NCBI RefSeq assembly: GCF_030272615.1
Contig: NC_081414.1
Coordinates: forward strand, 238,547,233 to 238,611,232
Direction: 5' to 3'
DNA: 64,000 bases
From: Cryptomeria japonica
Taxonomy: Eukaryota > Streptophyta > Pinopsida > Cupressales > Cupressaceae
The translations under genes were made by a program, and so were the position numbers. The stretch's first letter is position 1, and every line of letters starts with the position of its first letter. Positions 45,184 to 55,059 of this stretch are shown here, in pieces. The notes under the pieces are model-generated. The model was given only the letters and a program-made list of their open reading frames with translations, did no database searches and was not told the origin of the DNA.

Positions 45184-45417
45184 TAAGTCTTTGTAGTCAT
45201 TGGACCTGTCAATATTTTCTCTTGACATGTGGCTATGGCATTGCACATTTGAGAGAAACAACGTGGCTGAAACAACCTCATGAAGTAGAGTCTGCCCAAA
45301 ACTGACCTACCCAGAGACATGAAGTCACTGAGGATTTGATATGTAACCTGTAACTTTAAACACTCCAAAATATTTGTAACTTTGAACACTCCAAAATATC
45401 TGTAAATTTGAACACAA
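45184..45417. repeat. Spacer with 26-bp tandem repeat (45350-45416)
   Basis: GTAACTTTRAACACTCCAAA occurs twice, followed by a partial third unit starting GTAAATTTGAACAC. The rest is unassigned. Confidence 0.7.
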
Positions 45418-46057
45418 AAGATCCTTTGCTATTGGTGACTGAGATCTTTCATAGGTCTGACACTTTTAATGCTCCCACTGCTATGTTAGCACATGGCTAT
45501 ATGCTTGAGTGCTCTGTGAGTTTGGGCATACACTTTCAACCTTGTATTGAATCACTATTCTCTGCCATTCCATTCAACAGAAAGATCTCTGCCATTGTGA
45601 TTTAGCTTTCTGAAGTCCTATATCAATGCTACACTTTCAATGCACTGAGTTTACCTAAGATCAAAACAACCTAAATGCACTGTCATTGTGATTGTCACAG
45701 TCTCCTTATGGCTTCGAGCTGCATTCTTTGTAACTGCATCCTGCTCTCTGTTGCAGATATAAGACTGTAGATTATCACTGTCCTTAGGGTTCTTGTTTGT
45801 ATCAAAACCCTTTGAGAGGCTATTGCTTTTGTAAGCTTTGTCAGATCTATTCTTTGAGCTTTAGTCTTCCGCATAGGCTCATATGCCCTGTCTCTGTGTT
45901 TGCAATGCTGGGATTGTAATAAATGACACTGTCAAATATTCTCTAATACTTACTGTCCTTCATTGACTGCTTTATGCTCTTTGTCCATATGAATAGGCTT
46001 TCAAAACCCTTGTATTTCTTTTTGAATTCTATCCTTCTTACAACAGTCCCCCTCATC
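45418..46057 (-). repeat. Copia-type 3' LTR start and polypurine tract, minus strand (left edge unresolved)
   Basis: On the minus strand GATGAGGGGGAC (46057-46046) is followed by TGTTGTAAGAAGGATAG (from 46045). It closely resembles the TGTTGTAAGACAGATAG termini at 13489, 19031 and 47902, but in the opposite orientation. The CA end of the LTR was not located, so 45418 is a working limit. Confidence 0.45.
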
Positions 46058-46116
46058 GTTAACAACAGAGAGACATGACTCTTTTACCTTCCAAGTAGTT
46101 GTCTTCTTGTGTGCAG

Positions 46117-46260
46117 AAAAGGTGTTAACATTGGCTACGCCTTCGTGAATTTTACATCAGCTAAAGTCACGAGGAAGTTGTATAAAGCATTTCAATGCAA
46201 CCTTGGAAAAGTTTGGACTCCAAAAGAACTTCGCTAAAAATATGAGAAATTGTTTATGTC
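46117..46260 (+). pseudogene. Mei2-like RRM exon fragment, left copy
   Basis: After a TCTTCTTGTGTGCAG acceptor-like sequence the plus strand reads K-G-V-N-I-G-Y-A-F-V-N-F-T-S-A, then L-Y-K-A-F. This strongly resembles the RNP-1 half of the C-terminal RRM (RRM_2) of plant Mei2-like and terminal-ear-like RNA-binding proteins, where G-Y-A-F-V-N-F-T is conserved. A stop follows near 46236. An intron directly before this exon would be consistent with the acceptor. Only this one exon is present. Confidence 0.6.
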
Positions 46261-46764
46261 AAAGTTCAGGTGTCTTATGTTTATGTTTTTAGATGATCTT
46301 TTTTTTCCTTAAATTTTCTTTGTTTTCGCTATAGTTATGTTTTTAGATTTCATTTATTGTAGTATTTTAATGATAGGGTCATCTTGCTCTGGAAAGTTGG
46401 TTTGAAAAGTACAATTGCAATAGCCACCTTGAAATAGGAAGAATTTCACAGAAAGCAGTATTAAATCTGAATTATTTCACATGAAGCTCACTTGAAGGAG
46501 GGGATCACTACTCTATGGCAGAAAGATCATTAATTCCAGTCCAAGGAAATGAACACTGCTGTATGGCAGAAAGTTTACAAATGAGATCTTAGAATTTTAT
46601 TATAAGTTGATTAAAGTTAAAGATATACATAATAATTTATTAATTTTGTAAAATCTTAAATTTTTTTATATTTTGGATTTTAGTTTTGTTTAATTTGTGT
46701 TACTTTATAATTTGAAGGGATAGTTTATTCTTATTTTGGATTTTGATTTTGTTTAATTTGTGTT
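46261..46764. other. Non-coding spacer between RRM copy and inner hairpin
   Basis: AT-rich. It contains two short CTATGGCAGAAAG-type motifs (near 46512 and 46561). No gene. Confidence 0.4.
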
Positions 46765-46954
46765 CCTTTGGATTCAACTTTTTCCTTTCTATCAATGTCA
46801 TTATTTGCTTCCTTCTTTCCTCATTATTTTTGTAAGACTGCATTTTAGCTTCAACCTCCTCCTTTGCTTTGAATGGAATCTTACAAAAATAATGAGGAGG
46901 AAAGGATGAAACAAATAATGGCATTGATAGAAAGAAAAAAGTTGGATCAAAAGG
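46765..46954. repeat. Compact hairpin: 73-76-bp arms, 41-bp loop, exon-derived
   Basis: Left arm 46765-46837 and right arm 46879-46954 are inverted copies differing at few positions. The left arm read on the minus strand and the right arm read on the plus strand encode the same Lys/Glu-rich helix (Y-K-N-N-E-E..K-Q-I-M-x-L-I-E-R-K-K-L). The right arm ends at a donor-like AAG|GTAATT. The minus-strand coding extends through the loop (A-K-E-E-V-E-A-K-M-Q-S). The protein family is not recognised. The arm and loop sizes are those of a plant microRNA-type foldback. Confidence 0.8.
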
Positions 46955-47187
46955 TAATTTGCAATTGTACTCTTAAATCATGTTGTTTGATTAGTTTAAG
47001 TGGTTTTATGCATTCAAATTTGATCTGATGTTAATGTTCATGGCATCATAGATCAATGGTCAAGAAGGAACTAATGGGCTTTAATAAGTTCACATATTTT
47101 AATGAAGCTTTTCAGAAGTCCAAACATTTTCAGGTTACATAAGAAAACTTTAAATGGTTCACTAAAATATGATGAACTTGATGAGAT
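46955..47187. other. Spacer with a partial extra copy of the RRM exon tail (47086-47141)
   Basis: 47086-47141 is a direct near-copy of 47192-47247, so the 3' tail of the mirrored RRM fragment is tandemly duplicated. The rest is unassigned. Confidence 0.6.
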
Positions 47188-47325
47188 AAACAAGTTCACA
47201 TATTTTAGTGAAGCTTTTCAGAAGTCCAAACATTTTCAAGTTACATATGAAATGCTTTATATAGGTTCCATATGACTTTAGCTAATGTAAAATTCATGAA
47301 GTCGTAGTCAACGTTGACACCTTTT
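47188..47325 (-). pseudogene. Mei2-like RRM exon fragment, inverted copy
   Basis: The minus strand is the mirror of 46117-46260. It retains G-V-N-V-x-Y-x-F-M-N-F-T and L-Y-K-A-F with more substitutions, then a stop. The aromatic RNP-1 positions are partly lost. Confidence 0.6.
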
Positions 47326-47901
47326 AAACAAATTCTTCAACATTCATGGAAACCTATTAAAAGTACATTGAAGCATCTGTGCTCTTCTCATTAAATCGCT
47401 GTACCTGTCTAAGAATTGAAGAAACACGTGTCGATTAGAAAAATAAATATATAGCACAATCAGCTTATAATAAATACCAAATTAGTTGTTCTTACAAATT
47501 TACATAAAATTATAAAATTAAAATAAATTAGCCTTCAGAGCCATAAATTCAATACTGGGCCTACCTGTATACGTTGGGAATATTTCTTATCATAACAGTT
47601 ATTCTCACCTGTCGGGAGTTTGCCTTTGCTATATCCTCCTGAAAAACAAATTAAGAATTTTCCTCTGTTAACTCCATTTATAACAATTGTACCATCTGTT
47701 ATTCAAAACATTAAAAACAAATCTTTAAATTGGCAGCAATATATTCAGCATGCACCACCAAATTCATAAATATGAAATGAATCCCTAAGTTAAAGAAACA
47801 TAAGATTCAAATATAAGAAAAGCCTAAGTTCAGTGAAAACTAAAGAAAGATAAAAGCCATGTTGACCGTTTTGCAGTGTCTCTGTTGACCAGGAGGGGGA
47901 A
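47326..47901. other. Unassigned DNA left of copy C
   Basis: No ORF of note. The last 50 bases match the left flank of copy A (AAAGCCATGTTG..GTGTCTCT..GTTGACC) and end in the purine tract AGGAGGGGGAA. Confidence 0.45.
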
Positions 47902-48627
47902 TGTTGTAAGACAGATAGAATTCCCTGGCAAAATCAATCAATTAAAAAACTTTGCCTCTTCAAGATATAAATTGATAGAGCATTGATTCTGCAGAAAAAA
48001 ATTGAAATGACCTAAAATGATCTAACTTTGCTGGCCAAACCTAGATGAATCTCAGATTCATACAGAATTCAACTGCACACTTTTAAAAAAGAAAAAGACA
48101 TCCTAAATAGTTCAATGTATCAATTATCATTAGTTTCTAAGGTAAAAACTACTGTTTAGACTGTCACTGGGCCTCATTTTTTTATAGTTCTGAATATATC
48201 TAAGAAAGGGCCCAAAAATTACATATTGTCTATCAATCTACCCGCAATCCGTGACAGACCAATTGGTAGGACATTAAATATTTAGAAAAATTAAATATAT
48301 GAGGAGTAGATTGAAATCCATTCGAATCCCAAAAAAGAACCAGTTTTCAAAGTTAGTCTTTAATGTTGAAGATTGAAAATAGATATGAGAGATATGAAGT
48401 AGGTCATTCATCTTAATAGTATTCTGATTCAAGTATGGAATTGAAGTAATACTCCGATAATAGACCACCAAAATTCATTCATTTATATCACACTACTGCA
48501 ATATCTTCCATTATATTACAAGGTTGATAGTGAATATTTAATAAATTTTGCTGCTTAATATATTTCACAAAGTCTACCTTGATATGCAAAAAGTCACAAA
48601 ATGCATGCAAACCTAAAGAAAAACCCT

Positions 48628-48850
48628 CAGAAAAAGTAAAACCTATGAACCTTTTAAATGCTGATTAGATTTAAGCTAAGCCATTATCGCTTAACAGTTA
48701 TAAAGACATCTTATAATTTCCTTTGAAAACCCAAAGAATCAGAAAAAGTAAAACCTATGAACCTTTGAAATGCTTATTAGATTTAGGCTAAGCCATTATC
48801 GCTTAACAGTTATAAAGACATCTTATAATTTCCCTTGAAAACCAAAAGAA
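48628..48850 (+). repeat. 112-bp tandem duplication in copy C
   Basis: AGAAAAAGTAAAACCTATGA starts at 48629 and 48741; the units are almost identical. Confidence 0.85.
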
Positions 48851-49828
48851 TAATAAACTTGTTAAAACCAATTTGTTTCAAACCCAAAGAATAATAAACT
48901 TGTTAAGAACTTGTAACAAGACTTACCTCTAGCCATTGAGGAGAACGCAAAGATGATCTTGTCCTCTAACCATTGCACGTGGATGTTTGGAGTCAGAGGG
49001 ATGATAACAAGTACAGGTAATGTTACTTCCATCTTCACCATTAGAACTAACCCTATGATACTATAGGTATCTGGAGCAAAAGTAACATGAACATGAGCAC
49101 TTGCAATAAGTCAGCTACTAAAAAGTCTTCTGTCAATGAATCCTTGCTCGACTCTGCACTAAGCAAAAGTAACATAAACAGGAGCACTTGCAATAAGTAA
49201 AATGACTTAAAAATATAAACATTATAGTAAAGAAGTCCAGATGAGATGAGACATGTCTGGAGAGCAGAAAACATACTAAAATTAAGAGAAAACACAAAGA
49301 TTTATGTCCGGAGACTAGCTAGTGAGCTACAAAATAAATCACAAAATTGAAGATGACAGAGAGCAGAGCTCAATCTGCTATACCTGTCCCATTTTATAAC
49401 TGTTTAAACAACAAGAATGGAGATGACAGAGAGCTGGGATCAATCTGCAATACCTATCCCATGTTATAACCGGTTGAACATGATACGAGTGTTTATTATA
49501 TAGTAAATTAGAGATTACGAGGTAAAGAAAGTTTTGTTTCAAACATAATGTTATTAGAGTTAAATTATTTTTGATCGTAAAAAGTTATTCATATAATTAA
49601 CAAAATAAATTTAAACAAATTAGGGTAAATATAAAACAAATTCAAGAAAAAGATTAACTCTTTTAAAATGGGTTTAGTAATTAAATCATACATTTTTAGA
49701 CAAAGAAGACATAGGTATAACAATGATGGTGATGTTTACTCTTGTGGTTAGGCTGTGATTGGGCTGTTGGTTGCAGTGTTCTTCTTTGGGGTTTAGATCC
49801 ATGATAAATCCGCTGGTTGAACAACTTC

Positions 49829-50320
49829 AAAACCTATTGTAAGGGGTTTCAGGTCCACTCAAAATGTTTAACCCTTAATAAAAAACAATGATATTGAAAA
49901 GTAGTAACAGGACTCACATCTTACAACCAACATTATCAGGATTCCTATGTCTTTTTTATATCATAATTTAATTTTTTAAATCTAACCCTAACAAACAAAT
50001 ATATGAATTTAAAAGAAGATTGAAATTACATTGTAGTAGATGCAAAACAAAATCACCATAAAATAAAATTTGAAACTCAACATCTATAATTATCTTTTTC
50101 AATTTGATTACTTCAAATAAAACCTATTGTAAGGGTTTCTGGTCCACTCAAAACCTTTTAACCCTTAATAAAAAACAATGACATTGAAAAGTAGTAATAG
50201 GACTCATATCTTACAACCAACATTATGAGGATCCCTATGTGTTTTTTATATCATAATTAATTTTTTTAAATCTAACCCTAACAAATAAATATATGAATTT
50301 AAAACATGCAAACCTGAAAG
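49829..50320 (+). repeat. About 290-bp tandem duplication in copy C
   Basis: AACCTATTGTAAGGG occurs at 49831 and 50121, each followed by TTAATAAAAAACAATGA and then TAACCCTAACAAA. Copy B has a single remnant of the end of this unit (near 20715). Confidence 0.75.
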
Positions 50321-51027
50321 ATCAAACAAATTATTGATGTAGATAGACGAGTGTGGTTGCTCTCGCAGAATGACTATAAGATCAAGATGAGTTGACGATA
50401 AAATGGATGTCATAACAATATGATACAACAAGATGTTTAAATTGGATGAAATGTGTCTTTAAATAGAATTCTCAATACAAGAACCAAAGGCTACGATTAA
50501 GAGGTTTAATGGATGGCTATGATTAGATGAGGAATAGGGTTAGGCTTGAAAGATGTAGTCATATGACAAGTGTCACATGATAAGCAACATATAGGGCTTA
50601 GGATAAAGTTTAGGAGCATTCTTATAGGAATGGCCAAGATTGAGAGGTTTAAGTTAAAATGGATGGATAGGATATAAAGTTAATTTGACTTTTGGGAAGG
50701 TGTCCAAGTTCAATGAATGTGGGAGAAGGCTTAGTTAAACATGTGAAGGGGATAAGGTGGGACACGTCAAATGACTACAAATTTTGATTATGATCCATGT
50801 GAACACAAATAGACAAAGATTAAGGTAAAATAAGAATTTATTAAATTAAATAAATACATATTTATTTAATTAATGGGATAGCATAAAGGTGAAATTAATT
50901 AAATAAATAAATAATATTTATTTAATTAAGGCCTTTGGAGTAGTAAAAAGGGTTAATTAAAGAAATAATGAATATATATATATATATATAACTAGTTTAG
51001 GTTAATGGACAATTTTAGGTGTCTACA

Positions 51028-51070
51028 TTTTGGCCCTCTTTGAAATGAAAATGCAAAGTAAATTCATTTC
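51028..51070. other. Remnant of family X element, element 2 insertion point
   Basis: Purine tract and 25 bp of internal sequence of the family X element precede the element 2 LTR. ATTTC (51066-51070) is the predicted left target duplication of element 2. Confidence 0.5.
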
Positions 51071-52448
51071 TGATGCCCTCCTAAATGGCACAATTGTTAG
51101 TTCAAGATCAAACAACACAAAACACACAAGATGTTAGAGTTAGTCAATCAAAAACCAAAACAAATGAAGGCATTCCAAGAGAGATACTAAAAACACATGC
51201 TAATGAATCTAACTAAAGAAGTAAAGACAAAGAGACATCTCCAACTATCTCTTAGCATGAGATTAACTCCTTCTCCCTTGTTCCTCTCCTCTCCAAGTTC
51301 CAAAATAGTGTAGCTCTCAGCAGCTTTTTGCACTATGGATGCTTATGGAGGATTGAGATTGTAGAATAGCTCCCAAACATGAAATGAAAAGCTATTTTAA
51401 TACTAAAATGATGTGTTTTAACCAAAAAAGACAATATTTAGTTATGCTATGCTAAATGCTCTCTAAAATGGCTATAGTCTAAATGCATACAAGTTTTCAG
51501 GATCTGGATTATGAAGGAATGGGCTCTATTTATAGGAAAAATGGAGCAATGGATGGCCAGGATTGAATGGTTTAATCAAGGGTCAAGCTTGAAAGTTGGG
51601 GATCCATGTGCACAATTGGCACCAATAAAATAATGACAAGTGTCAACACAGGATTGGGTTGAAAGAAGAGGTTGGAGGCATTAAAGGCCTGAGAAGACCT
51701 CATGGTTATCTAAAGGCTAAGGGTCAAGCCTAAATTAGGATTACCCACTGGATTAAGAGTTAATCCAAGGATAAACCTTTGTGCAAATGATTAAGAGATA
51801 ATCATGGTCAAAGTATTAAATGCTTGATGAGACCTTTGTGGTTGGATAGAGGTTGAGTCAAACAAATGTTTTAACCATGTGGGAGGGTTGAATTAACCAT
51901 TAATGGTTATTGGAGACTTTGGGGAATTAAGTGGTTGAAAGTTGGAAGCCTTTAATGGTTTTCAAAGACTTTGGGGTTTTTGAGAAGTCACTCCATTTTG
52001 CTTAGGAATGTGACAAAGTTTAGAAGATGGTTTTAGGCTAATTAGGAAGGGGTTAGAAGAATCATTAGGTTTTGCAAGTGGATTTGGTGGGTGAGGGAAA
52101 ATAGGATTTTATTAAAATAAAAATTCATTTATTTCAATAATGTGTGCAAGTTGCATTTGTAGGAAAATGCAAGTGGGGGGGGTTTTAAAATGATTTAAAT
52201 AAATGTTAATTTATTTAAAAGAGGAAAAGGGGGATTTAATTAAATAAATTGATTTTATTTATTTAATTGATGGGAATTGGATTTAATGAATTAATTAAAA
52301 TAAATTGAATAATTTATTTAATTAATAGAAGAATGTTTGGGGATGAATTAATTAAATATTAATTTAATTAATTGATGGCTAGTGGATTTTTAATCAAATA
52401 AATACGAAATATTCATTTAATTAAAATGGATAGATTTATGTGACTACA
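51071..52448 (-). repeat. 3' LTR of element 2 (1,378 bp)
   Basis: On the minus strand it starts TGTAGTCACATAAATC at 52448 and ends GCATCA at 51071. Both ends match the solo LTR at 28021-29550, whose target duplication confirms them. AT-rich, with several AATTAATTAAAT stretches. Confidence 0.85.
51526..51535 (-). promoter_or_regulatory. TATA box of the element 2 LTR
   Basis: The minus strand reads CTATAAATAG, conserved in the solo LTR. In an intact element the 5' copy would drive the genomic RNA. Confidence 0.6.
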
Positions 52449-52461
52449 TTTGCCCCTCTTT
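52449..52461 (-). promoter_or_regulatory. Polypurine tract of element 2
   Basis: The minus strand reads AAAGAGGGGCAAA immediately before the LTR start TGTAGTCACA. A second copy (AAAAAGGGGCAAA) lies at 52551-52563 because of the 102-bp duplication. Confidence 0.75.
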
Positions 52462-52651
52462 GAGACGGTGCGGTTTATCGCGTCGTTTCAAAGAAAGAAA
52501 AACTGGTGTGAAGAAATGCCCCATTAAAATGTTAATTTAATGGGTGGTATTTTGCCCCTTTTTGAGACGGTGCGGTTTATCGCGTCGTTTCAAAGAAAGA
52601 AAAACTGGTGTGAAGAAATGCCCCATTAAAATGTTAATTTAATGGGTGGTA
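52449..52651 (-). repeat. 102-bp tandem duplication containing polypurine tract and hairpin
   Basis: Units 52449-52550 and 52551-52651 are almost identical. Each contains GAGACGGTGCGG..CGCGTCGTTTC (52462-52489 and 52564-52591), which can pair as an 11-bp stem using G-T wobbles with a 6-base loop. A separate perfect 9-bp stem (TCGAGAGAT/ATCTCTCGA) lies next to it at 52659-52704. Confidence 0.85.
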
Positions 52652-52899
52652 TGCCCCCTCGAGAGATGGGCCGAAAAATTTCAAAAAATCGGGCGATCTC
52701 TCGAAAAAGAATGAAAATTGGCGAGGTGATAGAAAAGAATAAGTTAGCAACGTGGGTGAAAAATAGAAGAAAACGGGGATAAAATGGAGAAACATCAAGC
52801 CAGTGAGTACCCTTAGGTCATACAAGAGATACAGTGAAAATGTGGTGGTTGTTCTTTCGAGTGATGCTATACAAGTGATCAAAATTGGTTGAACAATCT

Positions 52900-53330
52900 G
52901 GTGCAATCGGTTTAATTGCCCCGGTCAAGTCAAAGCATGACAGTTGATGCCAGTTGTTTGCTTGGACAAGATAAAGTCGGAGTAAGTGAAGCAAAGTGAC
53001 CTGATGAGACTTAGGCAATTGATGCAATTGCCCGATGAAGTCAAGGTATATGAAACAAAAATACTCGTTGAGACTTAGACAATTGATGTAATTGTCCGAT
53101 GTGATTGTGTTTGATTGGTTGATCAATTGATGGTGTGTGCATGTGATGGATGGTTGTGGGGAATCATGGCAACCCTGTTGAGACTAGGTCATTATGATAA
53201 ATGCCTGATGTAGTCTAGGATTACCATAATCGATTACCTGTTGAGACCCGAAGATACTTGATCAGAGTATCTGTTGATAGTCTAGGTGTGTGTGAGTCAA
53301 TGTACCTGTGCAGACAGAGTAACTTGCTTG
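52900..53330 (-). repeat. Degenerate tandem array with a small palindrome in each unit
   Basis: About five units of 50-70 bp, read on the plus strand. Each has a TGTTGAGAC-like start and a GATGTAGTC-like end around a short inverted repeat such as GCAATTGATGCAATTGC. The palindromic core changes in sequence between units while staying self-complementary in most. Confidence 0.55.
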
Positions 53331-54429
53331 GCTTATTGGATGACTTAGGATAGGAAACACAATCCCTCCTATTTAGAGATGGATGGTGATGAACGTGGCT
53401 TGATTGGGTTGATTGAGAAATGATGTAGGGTATGTGATGCTGATTATCGAGATGGGGAGGGTGAGGGGGGGTGGGTTTGATGTTAGATAGAAGAAAGGGA
53501 AAACCTATGACTCATTCCTATGGAAGAAGAGGAAAAAAGAGTATGCATTATTATGACTATGTATGCATGATATGTAGCTATTATGAGTGTATGGATGGGT
53601 GGAATGCAACGAAATGCAATATATACAGATGAGATGAGATGACGATCCATAGTGCTCTATTTTCATCATTGAGCTTTAAAATGTTGGAAGAGAATACAAG
53701 CATCTTGACATAATGATTCAAGATGACCTGAGTATTTCTTTCATGGATTTTAATATAGCAAGTTAATACAAACGACTTGATATAAGGGTCAAGTCGACCA
53801 GAGTATTGCTTGCGGAACAAACAAGGATTATCTCCTTTCGTGCATGACTTGGATCGTCCTCCTTGACCTTAGGCTGATCAGATCCTGAGACAAGTGCATA
53901 CCGTACTAAGAAATAAAACCTTTATCCAATTTGGAGGAAGAGGAACCAAAGAATGAGCATTGTACCTATAAACAAACAGTATATATGTATAAAGAATAAA
54001 GAATAAGGATCCTTGGTAATGGCTCATGCCTATATGGTCGAGGTATACGCTGTAGTCAGCAAGCCGTAGTGATCTATGACTGTATTTTTGCCTATGATCA
54101 CATAACTTAGTGAACTTCCCACGTAGACACCATTAGTACATGCCCCAGAACTTCATCGGAAATAATGCGCAAACAAAACAAAACAATGCTGAAAAGATCC
54201 CGATACAGATAAACAAACGATTGTACTGACAAATCAACCAAGTATTTGATAGCTTAACAGAATTTTCTTGTCAAAGAAAATGTCATCTTGTCTTTGTTTT
54301 GGTAAGGAAGGATACATCCTTGGTTAAAGACAGGTTTGGATTGTTGATGTCGATTGTTTTGGTTTGATTGGTAAGTGGTCATTTGTGTGAGTATTTTGTC
54401 AATGTTTGTTTTGTATCTGATCGGATGAA
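53331..54429 (-). other. 3' non-coding region of element 2
   Basis: No domain recognised in any frame. It contains AT- and GATG-rich stretches. Long non-coding 3' regions are usual in Tat elements. Confidence 0.55.
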
Positions 54430-55059
54430 TATGTACAAGGTGTTGCCATGTTTTTTTTGTGTGATTTTTGATGGGTTTTTCGATGTTTTTGGATTTTGTG
54501 TAGTAGTTTTTGAATTTTTTTGGATTTTGTGAGTCATTTTTGAATGTTTTTGTATTTTGCGAGACATTTTTGAATGTTTTTTTTTTTTTTTTTTTTTCAG
54601 GACATTTTCTGAATGTTTTTGGTATTTTTCTGATGATTGCTTGAATGAAGAGCGTAATGATATATAAGACAATGAAGAATCCACTTCCATTACGAGGGTA
54701 AGGGTATTGCCCCCAGTTTGTAGACCTGACTATGAAAAGGTGGGATGCTAGACGCATGGAGTACTTTCTTAATTGCAGATCAAATAACAAGCCATGGTTG
54801 GGATGGATGGATGTATGTGTGCATGAATGTGATCGCAACAAGCTTTGAAAGATAATGGAGCTATTGCCTTTACGAGTAGCACCTGTTTGCCAGGTTTTCA
54901 CCATCGCACTTACCCAAGGTGCCACCGGAGTGGTTGTTCACCATTTGGATGCATGATTTTTCTTTACTTTTTTGAATGTTTTTGTATTTTCTTCAGGACA
55001 TTTTCTGAATGTTTTTGGTATTTTTCTGATATGTATGGGAGCCTGATGCTCTGTACACC
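54430..55059 (-). repeat. About 30-bp tandem repeats and a long homopolymer in the 3' region
   Basis: On the minus strand units of the type CAAAAACATTCAAAAATG recur four to five times at 54460-54580, next to a run of about 22 A. A related block recurs at 54965-55035. A G-run (CTGGGGGCAATA, minus strand, near 54711) resembles an extra polypurine tract. The 223-codon ORF here is Lys/Thr-rich because of the repeat and is not a credible protein. Confidence 0.65.

Larger units (their letters stand above)
47902..51027. repeat. Dispersed repeat copy C
   Basis: Starts TGTTGTAAGACAGATAG after a purine tract and is collinear with copy B (19031-21690), with extra internal duplications. It ends at 51027 with an LTR start on the minus strand (TGTAGACACC), followed at 51028-51045 by a minus-strand purine tract. 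Short ORFs within it are not credible. Confidence 0.55.

Noticed and set aside
52900-53330. CRISPR-like array
   Set aside because: Units are degenerate with no constant repeat or unique spacers, and lie in the 3' region of a plant retrotransposon.
54254-54925. 223-codon minus-strand ORF
   Set aside because: Its Lys/Thr/Asn-rich repeats come from the 30-bp tandem array and A run; no domain.
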